DNA of 11,290 nt from Sporomusa sp. (GTDB taxonomy: Bacteria; Bacillota_C; Negativicutes; Sporomusales; Sporomusaceae): positions 1 through 11,290 of the forward strand of contig JAQSXM010000071.1 of the NCBI GenBank assembly GCA_029256645.1, in the 5' to 3' direction. The notes below the pieces were generated by a model, which saw nothing but the letters and a program-made list of their open reading frames with translations, searched no databases and was not told the DNA's origin. A program made the position numbers and the translations under genes. Below, in pieces: positions 1-6,923 of the stretch; within the stretch, counting starts at the first letter, position 1, and each line of letters opens with the position of its first letter.

Positions 1-36
1 AAAAAGTTGTAGCAATTTTATATGGAGGTGTGTTGA

Positions 37-1362
37 TTGGCAAATATAAATTTTACTGAAGAACGCGAGAATCAGCTTATGAGCAAAATACGGTGGCGTC
101 TTGTGCCATATGTTATGCTGCTGTACATTGTGGCTATGCTGGACCGGGTTAATATCGGTTTTGCCGCTTTGCAAATGAACAAAGACCTGGGGATTAGTGC
201 GAGCACATTTGGCATGCTGGCAGGAATTTTCTTTATTACTTATTTCTTTTTCGAGGTTCCCAGTAATGTTATTATGCACAAAGTCGGTGCCCGGAAATGG
301 ATTGCCAGGATTCTTGTCAGTTGGGGACTGGTGACTGTTTTCCTGGCTTATGCCCAAAATGTTACTCATGTTGCTATCCTGCGGGCACTGCTTGGCGCCG
401 CTGAAGCCGGTTTTTATCCCTGTATTGTCCTATATTTTACGTTTTGGTTCCCGACAAAACATTTTGCGAAAACCATGTCGTTGTTTATGTGCGGGATGGC
501 GTTGGCGAATATCATCGTTGGCCCAATATCATCCTGGATTATGGAGAATGTTACTTGGATGGGTATGACCGGCTGGCGCTGGATGTTCATCCTGGAAGGA
601 TTGCCTGCAATCATCCTGGGCATTGTCACACTGTTTGTCATGGTGGACAGACCCGATCAGGCCAAGTTTCTCACTGCTGAAGAAAAACAATGGCTTCTCG
701 CAGAACTGGAGCGCGAGCATGTGGCCAAGCAATTAAAGGTTAAAGTCGCTAATAAGTGGGAAGTATTCAAAAATGGCCGCGTGTGGCACCTGGCCTTCTG
801 TTATCTTTGCTATGTTCTTGCTCTCTATGGTCTGGGCATGTGGATGCCGCAGATATTGAAAAATCTGGCCAAGGCTATGAGTCTGTCAAATATTGGTCTG
901 ATATCCACGATTCCTTACATAGTTGCTATTGCCGCTATGGTTTATGTTGCCAAACGTTCTGATGCGGCCCAAGAACGCCGGTATCACACTGCCTTGCCTA
1001 TCGGGTTAGCCTTTTTCAGCTTGATTGGTCTAACCATGACTGATAATCTGATAGTCTCAATGGTGCTGCTCTGCGTAAGCCAGGCTGCTATCTACTCGTT
1101 TGTTGGCACATACTGGACATTGCCGAATATGTATCTGTCAGAAGCTACTGCTGCTGTCGGCATTGCGATCATTAACTCGTTCGGTAATTTAGGTGGTTTT
1201 TTCGGGCCTTATATGGTCGGATTTCTCAAAGATGCGACAGGTTCGACCAACGCCGGTATGTATTTCTTAGCTTCTTTCGCTCTCCTTGGCACTATTTCAG
1301 TACTGGCAATCCCGAAAAAGGAAGCTGCTGCTGAATCGTTAAAAACCGGAATAAGCGCATAA
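37..1362 (+). CDS. MFS transporter, ACS (anion:cation symporter) family, probable sugar-acid importer
   Basis: A 441-residue polytopic membrane protein, full length for the ACS branch of the major facilitator superfamily (hexuronate, galactarate/glucarate, tartrate and rhamnonate carriers). Residues 35-52 carry the branch hallmark LDRVNIGFAALQMNKDLG at the end of TM1. Residues 77-91 form the cytoplasmic loop 2-3 motif (HKVGARKW), and GWRWMFILEG is at 179-188. A charged central loop at about 204-245 separates two sets of six helices. The start is TTG at 37, supported by GGAGG at 24-28 with 8 nt spacing; no in-frame ATG has a comparable site. Carriers of this family import organic or sugar acids with protons. 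The exact substrate cannot be read from the sequence. A dehydrogenase, a LarA homologue and kduID nearby favour an aldonate, aldarate or uronate. Its promoter lies outside the window. Confidence 0.9.
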   Translation: MANINFTEERENQLMSKIRWRLVPYVMLLYIVAMLDRVNIGFAALQMNKDLGISASTFGMLAGIFFITYFFFEVPSNVIMHKVGARKWIARILVSWGLVTVFLAYAQNVTHVAILRALLGAAEAGFYPCIVLYFTFWFPTKHFAKTMSLFMCGMALANIIVGPISSWIMENVTWMGMTGWRWMFILEGLPAIILGIVTLFVMVDRPDQAKFLTAEEKQWLLAELEREHVAKQLKVKVANKWEVFKNGRVWHLAFCYLCYVLALYGLGMWMPQILKNLAKAMSLSNIGLISTIPYIVAIAAMVYVAKRSDAAQERRYHTALPIGLAFFSLIGLTMTDNLIVSMVLLCVSQAAIYSFVGTYWTLPNMYLSEATAAVGIAIINSFGNLGGFFGPYMVGFLKDATGSTNAGMYFLASFALLGTISVLAIPKKEAAAESLKTGISA

Positions 1363-1368
1363 CAAAGT

Positions 1369-1399
1369 AAAAGGCTGTGGGAAACTCTCATAGCCTTTT
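1369..1399 (+). terminator. Intercistronic hairpin between the transporter and SDR genes
   Basis: The arms 1369-1381 and 1387-1399 pair over 13 positions (eight Watson-Crick pairs from AAAAGGCT/AGCCTTTT, then five more including two G-U pairs) around a 5-nt loop. The U-run lies in the 3' arm and is followed by ATATTCTATT rather than a clean T tract. It starts 6 nt after the transporter stop, and the SDR Shine-Dalgarno begins about 11 nt downstream. It may be a partial terminator, or an mRNA-stabilising element that sets unequal expression of transporter and enzymes within one operon. Confidence 0.6.
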
Positions 1400-1424
1400 A
1401 TATTCTATTGGGAGGGGATAGAAC

Positions 1425-2198
1425 ATGGACCTAAACTTAACAGGGAAAGTGGCGGTTATTACAGGCGGTACAGCAGGAATCGGCGAAGCCTGTGTACTGG
1501 CATTTCTTCAAGAAGGCTGCAAAGTGGCAGTATGTGGCCGCAGCCAGGAAAAACTTGAGCGGCTTCAGTCTAATCTAAAGGCTCAGGGCTACGGGATTCT
1601 TATTTATAAGGCTAATGTGGCTAAACAGCAGGAAATTCAGGGGTTCGCCCAAAAGGTTCATGAACACTATGGCAAGATTGATATCTGGATCAATAATGCC
1701 GGCATTTACCATAAGGCTAAACTGATTGAGATGTCTGAGGACGAGTGGGATACCGTAATAGATATTAACCTGAAATCAATATTTCTTGGTGCGCAAGTGG
1801 CTGCCCGGCATATGCGTTCAGGCGGTGGTGGTGTCATTCTAAATGCTTCTTCTTATGCCGCCGTTATTCCTTCGGCAGGCGGCGGGGCTTATGGGGCCTC
1901 CAAGGCAGCAGTTTCTAATCTGACCCGAACGCTGGCGGCCGAACTGGCGCCCTATAATATTCGTGTCAACGGGTATATTCCCGGCGTTATTGATACGCAG
2001 ATGAATGAGCAACGGATTGCTGAGCAGGGGGTGGAAACCAGGGCTCAGATTGCGTTGAACCGGGTGGGGGCTGCGAAAGAGGTTGCTGCAGCTATTGTCT
2101 TTCTGGCATCAGAGGCGGCGAGTTATGTTACCGGCACCGATTTGGAAATAAGCGGCGGAAAATTTGCTGTTCAAACCCCCGGCGATACCTGGAAATAA
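1425..2198 (+). CDS. Short-chain dehydrogenase/reductase, probably acting on a sugar acid
   Basis: A 257-residue classical SDR, cytosolic and NAD(P)-dependent by family. The cofactor glycine motif TGGTAGIG is at 13-20 and NNAG at 90-93. The catalytic set is complete: N115, S143, Y156, K160. The ATG at 1425 has GGAGG at 1411-1415 with 9 nt spacing. The chain runs about 15 residues past the usual VDGG-type ending (SGG at 243-245), with a tail ending in GDTWK. R39-S40 after the second beta strand is often seen in NADP-preferring members, so NADP(H) use is possible (inference). It is a clear relative but not a duplicate of KduD in this window. The closest general functional class is the gluconate 5-dehydrogenase/3-oxoacyl reductase-like SDRs. 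The substrate is unassigned; position between an organic-acid importer and a LarA homologue suggests a hydroxy/keto conversion of a sugar acid. Confidence 0.88.
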   Translation: MDLNLTGKVAVITGGTAGIGEACVLAFLQEGCKVAVCGRSQEKLERLQSNLKAQGYGILIYKANVAKQQEIQGFAQKVHEHYGKIDIWINNAGIYHKAKLIEMSEDEWDTVIDINLKSIFLGAQVAARHMRSGGGGVILNASSYAAVIPSAGGGAYGASKAAVSNLTRTLAAELAPYNIRVNGYIPGVIDTQMNEQRIAEQGVETRAQIALNRVGAAKEVAAAIVFLASEAASYVTGTDLEISGGKFAVQTPGDTWK

Positions 2199-2238
2199 TA
2201 GCTATATACCAAAAATTATTGCATGAAAGGAGACATGT

Positions 2239-3513
2239 ATGTTTGGTAAGTTGCTAGATACACCCTTTCCTAGAATGATAACAGTGCGGCAAAAGTTTGC
2301 TGCCTTGCAGGTAAGCGATGTCCAGGCAGAAGTTGCCTGTCAGGTAGCCAGGGCAGATATTAGCCAATTAGTAAAGCCCGGTGCCCGGATAGCCATTCTG
2401 GCCGGCAGCCGGGGGATAGCCAGGATTGATAAAATTATTAGTGCTCTAGTGCAAGCGCTGAAACAATTAGGTGCAGTTCCTTTCATTGTTCCTGCCATGG
2501 GCAGTCATGGCGGCGCAACCGCTGAGGGACAAATCGAAGTGCTGCGTAGTCTGGGTATAACGGAAGCTAACGTAGGGGCCCCGATTGTTTCCTCAATGGA
2601 AACAGTGGCCGTTGGTCTATCCTCTGCCGGGTCACCGATCTTTTTTGACCGCAACGCCTTTGCTGCAGACGGAATTATTCCTGTTGGCAGGGTAAAGCCG
2701 CATACTGCTTTCCGTTTTGAGCATGAGAGCGGTTTAGTGAAGATGATGACCATTGGCGCTGGCAAACAACAGGGAGCAGATTCGCTGCATTCCCACTTCG
2801 CCATTGATGAATTTGGGCCGTTGCTGCTAGAATCCTTCCAGGTTATAGTCAGGAAGACGCCGGTTTTGTTTGGGTTGGCCATCGTTGAAAATGCCTACGA
2901 ACAGTCGGCTATTATTGAAGCAGTGCCTGCTTCTCAGATCATTGAACGGGATAAAGCATTGCTGGTTAAGGCGCGTGAATTGATGCCCAGCATCTTGTTT
3001 GGCCGATTTGATGTTTTAGTGATTGATCAAATTGGCAAGAATATCAGCGGTGATGGTGCTGATCCCAATATTACCGGACGGTATGCAACTGCTATGCAGG
3101 GGGGATCAGTTTATCAACGCCTGGCAATATTGGATCTAACACCGGAAACACATGGCAATGCCCTGGGGGTTGGTATGGCCGATGTTACCACGCGCCGGTT
3201 GGTGTCAAAGATTGATTGTGCGAAAGGCTATATGAATGCTCTTACGTCAAAAACCGTACTTGGTTTTGTGAAAGTGCCTATGACGGTGGAATCTGATCAG
3301 GAGGCAATTGCTGTTGCACTTAGAACCTGTACTTGTGTAACGCCAGGTACCGAGAAGGTCGTCCGGATTAAAACGACACTAGAGTTAGGCCAGATTGAAA
3401 TTTCCGAGTCGCTGTTACCTGAGGCGCTGAGTCATTCTGCTATTGAGGTAGTCGGAAAGCTTCATCCCATGCAATTTGATACTGCCGGCAATTTAAGTAC
3501 ATTAAGCCATTGA
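2239..3513 (+). CDS. LarA-superfamily protein (lactate racemase domain, DUF2088), putative nickel-dependent hydroxyacid racemase/epimerase
   Basis: A 424-residue soluble protein, about the length of lactate racemase LarA. The LarA N-terminal domain is recognisable: GSRG at 56-59, GSHGG at 88-92, KPH at 153-155, and SGLVKMMTIG at 164-173, followed by H184 and H186. By eye K168 aligns with the LarA lysine that carries the nickel-pincer nucleotide, and H90, H155 and H184 with its conserved histidines. There are three extra residues between H155 and K168 compared with LarA. A second conserved-looking block, IGKNISGDGADPNITGR, is at 265-281. LarA enzymes abstract a hydride from the alpha carbon of a 2-hydroxy acid. 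Known relatives act on lactate, malate, phenyllactate, 2-hydroxyglutarate or gluconate. The cofactor genes larB, larC and larE are not in the window. The start is ATG 2239 with AAAGGAG at 2226-2232; an out-of-frame ATG lies at 2235. The substrate is inferred only from context to be a sugar acid. Confidence 0.8.
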   Translation: MFGKLLDTPFPRMITVRQKFAALQVSDVQAEVACQVARADISQLVKPGARIAILAGSRGIARIDKIISALVQALKQLGAVPFIVPAMGSHGGATAEGQIEVLRSLGITEANVGAPIVSSMETVAVGLSSAGSPIFFDRNAFAADGIIPVGRVKPHTAFRFEHESGLVKMMTIGAGKQQGADSLHSHFAIDEFGPLLLESFQVIVRKTPVLFGLAIVENAYEQSAIIEAVPASQIIERDKALLVKARELMPSILFGRFDVLVIDQIGKNISGDGADPNITGRYATAMQGGSVYQRLAILDLTPETHGNALGVGMADVTTRRLVSKIDCAKGYMNALTSKTVLGFVKVPMTVESDQEAIAVALRTCTCVTPGTEKVVRIKTTLELGQIEISESLLPEALSHSAIEVVGKLHPMQFDTAGNLSTLSH

Positions 3514-3590
3514 TAGCCGGAAGTGCGAGAGGTAGCATCGATACGGACTAATACGGGAAATTACAGAGAATGTATGAAAGTAATAATCGT

Positions 3591-3642
3591 TTTAAAATAG
3601 AACTAAGCGCTTGCTTTGGCAAGTGCTTAGTTCTATTTTAAG
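3591..3642 (+). terminator. Long near-perfect hairpin downstream of the LarA homologue
   Basis: Arms 3593-3614 and 3619-3640 are complementary over 22 positions with a single G-U pair, around a TTTG loop. One more A-T pair extends the stem at 3592/3641, and a T-G pair is possible at 3591/3642. The 3' arm ends in CTATTTTA, so a U-rich stretch is built into the stem, and no separate T tract follows. It lies 80 nt after the LarA-homologue stop and about 170 nt before the TolC gene. It is most simply the terminator of the first block. Its length and symmetry would let it act on both strands, and a small palindromic repeat element cannot be excluded. Confidence 0.75.
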
Positions 3643-3669
3643 AAGGTATCCTAAACGGACTTTAAAAGC

Positions 3670-3675
3670 TATAAT
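3670..3675 (+). promoter_or_regulatory. Possible upstream -10 element for the efflux operon
   Basis: A perfect TATAAT hexamer lies 135 nt upstream of the TolC start, just after the long hairpin. The hexamer at 17-nt spacing upstream (3647-3652, TATCCT) is a poor -35. It is therefore only a candidate, competing with the promoter at 3752-3780. The AT-rich surroundings make chance occurrence likely enough to keep confidence low. Confidence 0.3.
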
Positions 3676-3751
3676 ACATAATAGAGTAACTGCTGTTTAT
3701 TCAGTGAACAACAAGTGTTTTTGACTAAATCTAAGGAAATTCAAAAATAAG

Positions 3752-3780
3752 TTGATTAGAATGGTTATAACCATTAAATT
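3752..3780 (+). promoter_or_regulatory. Candidate promoter with a 16-bp palindromic operator in its spacer (TolC-MacAB operon)
   Basis: A -35-like TTGATT (3752-3757) and a -10-like TAAATT (3775-3780) are separated by exactly 17 nt; each matches consensus at 4 of 6 positions. The spacer is almost wholly the perfect palindrome AATGGTTATAACCATT, which spans 3760-3775 and overlaps the first base of the -10. The TolC Shine-Dalgarno follows 14 nt later. A dimeric repressor bound here would block polymerase, and a MerR-type activator would also sit between the two elements, although those usually use a 19-bp spacer. No regulator gene is adjacent. The palindrome is certain; its function is inferred. 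Confidence 0.5.
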
Positions 3781-3809
3781 AGAAAATTACTTAGGGAGGC
3801 AAGGACATT

Positions 3810-5069
3810 ATGCCAAGCTTTAAAAATAAGGCTGCGTTTATTACTGCTAGCCTGATTCTCTTACAGAACACATTTGCATTTGCTGCACCTGTCGAGCTAT
3901 CATTAGAAAAGAGTATTGAAATTGCCTTGAAGAATAACCCCTCAATTCAAATTGCTACAGAGGATAAGACCCGTTCTGTGTGGGGGGTTGATGAGGCTAA
4001 GGCCGGAAAAATGCCGAGTGTTTCGCTGGGCAGCAGCTATAACTATCAGGGTGATTCCAGTAATGATAGTTTTAGCAATAATGTAAGAATGAATTGGCAG
4101 CTTTATAGTGGCGGGCGCACTGAGGCCCAGATTGACCAGGCTAAGCTTGGGGTTACGACTGCCGAGCTAAATGTGATTAAGGCCAAACAGCAATTAAAGC
4201 AAGATACAACGACTGGCTATTATAATGTTCTTGAAACAAAGAACATGGTAACTGTTAACGAGGAAAGCGTTAATAATTTGCAGTCCCATTTAACAATCGT
4301 GCAGGCGAAATACGAAGCCGGGGTCGTAGCCAAGTCGGAGGTGCTGCGGTCAGAAGTAGAGCTCGCTAACGCTGAACAGAATCTGATAAAGGCGCAAAAC
4401 CAGTATGAATTAGCGGTATCAAGTTTACTTAATACCATGAATATGGATGCAGGCACGGAAATTCAGTTAGCCGGTGAACTTAAGTATGAGGCTGACGCCA
4501 GAACATTACCTGATGCAATCTCCCTTGCCAAGCAGAATCGCCCTGAGATTGCCCAGGCCAAAGTAAGTGTTGACAGCGCTGCTAAAGGCATTAAAATTGC
4601 TGAAAGCAATAAGCTGCCTTCTGTTTCCATGTCAGCATCCACCGGCTGGGATGACAGTTTATTGCCTAACAATGATCATAATTGGTCAGTTGGGGCCTCG
4701 GCAAGCTGGAATATTTTTGATGCCGGTGTAACTAAGTCTAAAATTAATCAGGCCGAATCTTCATTAAATAAAGCCAAGCTGCAGGCTGAACAAACCCAGG
4801 ATACGATTGAGCAGGAAGTGCGTCAAAGTTACCTTAATATGAAAGAAGCGGAAAAACGTCTTAAAACTACCGATGTGGCTGTCAATAAAGCCAATGAGGA
4901 TATATATATTGCCCAGGAAACCTATAAAGCCGGTGTTGGTACCAATCTGGATGTAATTGATGCTCAGCTGGCGCTTACTCAGGCGAAGACAAATCATGTT
5001 CAAGCCCTCTATGATTACAATGTGAACAAGGCAAGCCTTGATAAGGCGATAGGCTTACAAGCCGAGTAG
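3810..5069 (+). CDS. TolC-family outer-membrane efflux channel
   Basis: A 419-residue protein of the outer membrane efflux protein family. Residues 1-25 form a Sec signal peptide (K5/K7, hydrophobic core 8-18, AxA-type site before A26). The mature chain shows the internal duplication of TolC: NWQLYSGGRTEAQIDQAK at 95-112 is echoed by SWNIFDAGVTKSKINQAE at 299-316, and YEAGVVAKSEVL at 168-179 by YKAGVGTNLDVI at 372-383. Between these lie long Ala/Gln/Glu-rich helices typical of the periplasmic tunnel. Family members trimerise, cross the outer membrane and dock to an inner-membrane pump through an adaptor. The ATG has GGAGG at 3795-3799 with 10 nt spacing. It is the first gene of an efflux operon, with only 20 nt to the adaptor. 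It is direct evidence that the host has an outer membrane. Confidence 0.93.
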   Translation: MPSFKNKAAFITASLILLQNTFAFAAPVELSLEKSIEIALKNNPSIQIATEDKTRSVWGVDEAKAGKMPSVSLGSSYNYQGDSSNDSFSNNVRMNWQLYSGGRTEAQIDQAKLGVTTAELNVIKAKQQLKQDTTTGYYNVLETKNMVTVNEESVNNLQSHLTIVQAKYEAGVVAKSEVLRSEVELANAEQNLIKAQNQYELAVSSLLNTMNMDAGTEIQLAGELKYEADARTLPDAISLAKQNRPEIAQAKVSVDSAAKGIKIAESNKLPSVSMSASTGWDDSLLPNNDHNWSVGASASWNIFDAGVTKSKINQAESSLNKAKLQAEQTQDTIEQEVRQSYLNMKEAEKRLKTTDVAVNKANEDIYIAQETYKAGVGTNLDVIDAQLALTQAKTNHVQALYDYNVNKASLDKAIGLQAE

Positions 5070-5089
5070 ATAAATGACGGAGGTAGAAA

Positions 5090-6205
5090 ATGCAGAACCT
5101 ATGGCTGAAAGCAAAAATGAATAAGAAAGGATTGTTCTTTGGTATCCTTGTTCTGGCGGCCGTTAGTGCCGGCGGTTACTATTATTACAGCAAGAGCACG
5201 GCAGCGTCTACTGTGCCGCAACAGTCTGTTCAGGTAGAACGGCGCGATATTAGCTCTGTTGTAGCGGCAACAGGTACAATTAAACCAGTGAACATGGTAG
5301 ATATCAGCTCAAAAATCACCGCCCAGATTAAAGAGGTAAAGGTCAAGGAGAATGAGCCGGTCAAGGCGGGACAGATACTTGTCATCCTGGAGGATACCGG
5401 TCTGCAGGCTCAGGTAACCCAGGCAAAGGAAAAACTGGATAACTCTGCAGTTAAATATCAAAGAACATCCAAGCTTAATACCATTGGCGGCTCATCAAAT
5501 GAACAGCTTGATAACGCCAGCATGGACTATAATATTGCCAAGGCAAATTACGCTGAGATCATGTCTAAATTAAATGATACAGTGATCGTTGCACCAATTG
5601 ACGGCATCGTCATCGGTGAACCGCTTTCAGCCGGTGAACTGGTTGCCCAGGGGGTCAATAACCCGACAGTTATTTTGACAGTGGCTGATATGTCGACAAT
5701 GCAGATTGAAGCCAATGTTGACCAAACAGATATTGGTAAGATAAGCCTTGCTCAACAGGTTGTTTTTACTGTTGACGCGTACCCTGGTAAAGAATTTACC
5801 GGCACAGTCACCACTATCTCCAGAAAACCTGTTGTATCGCAGAATGTTACCTATTATCCGGTAACGATTAATGTTAATAATGCCGAGAACCTGCTCAATC
5901 CGGGTATGGTAGCCAGGGTATCTGTTACCATAAGTCAAAGCCAGGGCGTTCTAACCCTGCCGCTTTCTGCAATACGGACAGACAAAACAGGTAAATACGT
6001 TGTCGTTATAGGCGCGAACGGACAAACCGGAAATGTTCCCATCACTACCGGTAATACCGGTGATGACCGCGTTGAGATTACCAGCGGCCTCAATGAGGGG
6101 GATAAAGTTGTAGTATCACAGCCTAAGACGCAGTCCCAAGGTCAAACCGGCAGTGGACAGCAGGGCTCACGTCAAGGGGGCGGAGGCGGCCGTCCAATGT
6201 TCTAA
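5090..6205 (+). CDS. MacA/HlyD-type periplasmic adaptor (RND/ABC membrane fusion protein)
   Basis: A 371-residue membrane fusion protein bridging an inner-membrane transporter and the TolC channel. A short basic N-terminus precedes one transmembrane anchor at about 14-33. The first half of the lipoyl/barrel-sandwich domain is at about 57-102 ([16 protein letters not shown] through GQILVILED). A short alpha-hairpin occupies about 104-160, and the second lipoyl half is at about 163-200 ([12 protein letters not shown]). A beta-barrel domain covers about 203-285 and a membrane-proximal domain runs to about 342. The last 28 residues are a Gln/Gly/Ser-rich low-complexity tail ([18 protein letters not shown]), probably disordered. 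The start at 5090 has GGAGG at 5079-5083 with 6 nt spacing; Met10 is a less supported alternative. The ATPase gene follows after 34 nt. Substrate specificity cannot be inferred. Confidence 0.92.
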   Translation: MQNLWLKAKMNKKGLFFGILVLAAVSAGGYYYYSKSTAASTVPQQSVQVERRDISSVVAATGTIKPVNMVDISSKITAQIKEVKVKENEPVKAGQILVILEDTGLQAQVTQAKEKLDNSAVKYQRTSKLNTIGGSSNEQLDNASMDYNIAKANYAEIMSKLNDTVIVAPIDGIVIGEPLSAGELVAQGVNNPTVILTVADMSTMQIEANVDQTDIGKISLAQQVVFTVDAYPGKEFTGTVTTISRKPVVSQNVTYYPVTINVNNAENLLNPGMVARVSVTISQSQGVLTLPLSAIRTDKTGKYVVVIGANGQTGNVPITTGNTGDDRVEITSGLNEGDKVVVSQPKTQSQGQTGSGQQGSRQGGGGGRPMF

Positions 6206-6239
6206 CTATGGACGCGGTGTCGTACAAAGGGGGCAAAAC

Positions 6240-6923
6240 ATGACGATTGCATTGTCTGACGTAAAAAAGATATATCAGATGGGGGATACACCTGTTGCCG
6301 CCCTGGCGGGGGTAACGCTTACTATTGGGGCCGGTGAATTTACCGCTATTATGGGCCCCTCGGGCTCAGGTAAGTCAACTTTAATGAATATCCTGGGCTG
6401 TCTTGACCGCCCCAGCAGTGGTTCCTATATGCTTGACGGGCAAGAAGTGTCGACCTTAACTGACGATGAACTGGCACTAACGCGCAATAAAAAAATAGGG
6501 TTCGTTTTTCAAAACTTTAATCTGCTGCCACGGATTACAGCCCTCGATAATGTAGCCCTGCCGCTTGTTTATGCCGGTGTTGAGGTGAAAGAACGTAAAA
6601 GACGCTCAGCAGAGGCATTGGCTGCCGTGGGGCTGGAAAACAGAATGGATCATGTACCTAACGAGTTGTCAGGTGGGCAGCGCCAGCGGGTGGCCATAGC
6701 AAGGGCGCTGGTCAACGAGCCGACGATTATTATGGCCGATGAACCGACAGGCGCCTTAGATACTAAGTCAGGCAACGAGGTTATGGAAATCTTTAAAAAA
6801 CTTAATGCTGCCGGCCGGACAATTATCCTCGTAACCCACGAACCTGATATTGCCGCCCATGCCAAACGGGTGATTCATGTCCGCGACGGGCTCATTGTCC
6901 GGGACACAGAAAGGGATGAGTAA
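6240..6923 (+). CDS. MacB/LolD-type ABC transporter ATP-binding protein
   Basis: A 227-residue ABC ATPase that powers the adjacent permease. Walker A is GPSGSGKST at 39-47, the Q-loop glutamine is Q91, the signature LSGGQ is at 143-147, Walker B is IIMADE at 163-168, and the switch histidine is H200. The sequence matches the MacB/LolD/FtsE group ([26 protein letters not shown]). The frame stays open upstream to 6153, but ATG 6240 is the real start: AAAGGGGG lies at 6226-6233 with 6 nt spacing and the protein then begins [12 protein letters not shown], as is normal for the family. In E. coli MacB the ATPase and permease are one polypeptide; here they are separate, as in many Firmicute systems. 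Its stop overlaps the start of the permease gene, indicating translational coupling. Confidence 0.94.
   Translation: MTIALSDVKKIYQMGDTPVAALAGVTLTIGAGEFTAIMGPSGSGKSTLMNILGCLDRPSSGSYMLDGQEVSTLTDDELALTRNKKIGFVFQNFNLLPRITALDNVALPLVYAGVEVKERKRRSAEALAAVGLENRMDHVPNELSGGQRQRVAIARALVNEPTIIMADEPTGALDTKSGNEVMEIFKKLNAAGRTIILVTHEPDIAAHAKRVIHVRDGLIVRDTERDE

Noticed and set aside
2505..2882. A 125-codon open frame on the minus strand
   Set aside because: It is antisense to the conserved LarA domain; the proline/serine-rich translation is typical of a shadow frame.
2239..3513. Annotation as lactate racemase LarA itself
   Set aside because: Only the superfamily is supported. The region around the cofactor lysine differs from LarA by an insertion, and the neighbours are sugar-acid genes rather than larB/C/E or lactate genes.
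3514..3809. A small RNA gene, riboswitch or missed short gene in the 296-nt gap
   Set aside because: Apart from the long hairpin and the promoter/palindrome region, I see no conserved riboswitch core, tRNA fold or open frame with a ribosome site.
6153..6239. An upstream in-frame extension of the ABC ATPase overlapping the adaptor gene
   Set aside because: The added 29 residues lack family similarity, and a good ribosome site with normal spacing precedes ATG 6240.
6877..6915. An upstream start for the permease inside the ATPase gene
   Set aside because: It would add 13 residues not typical of MacB permeases; ATG 6916 or GTG 6925 fits the family N-terminus.
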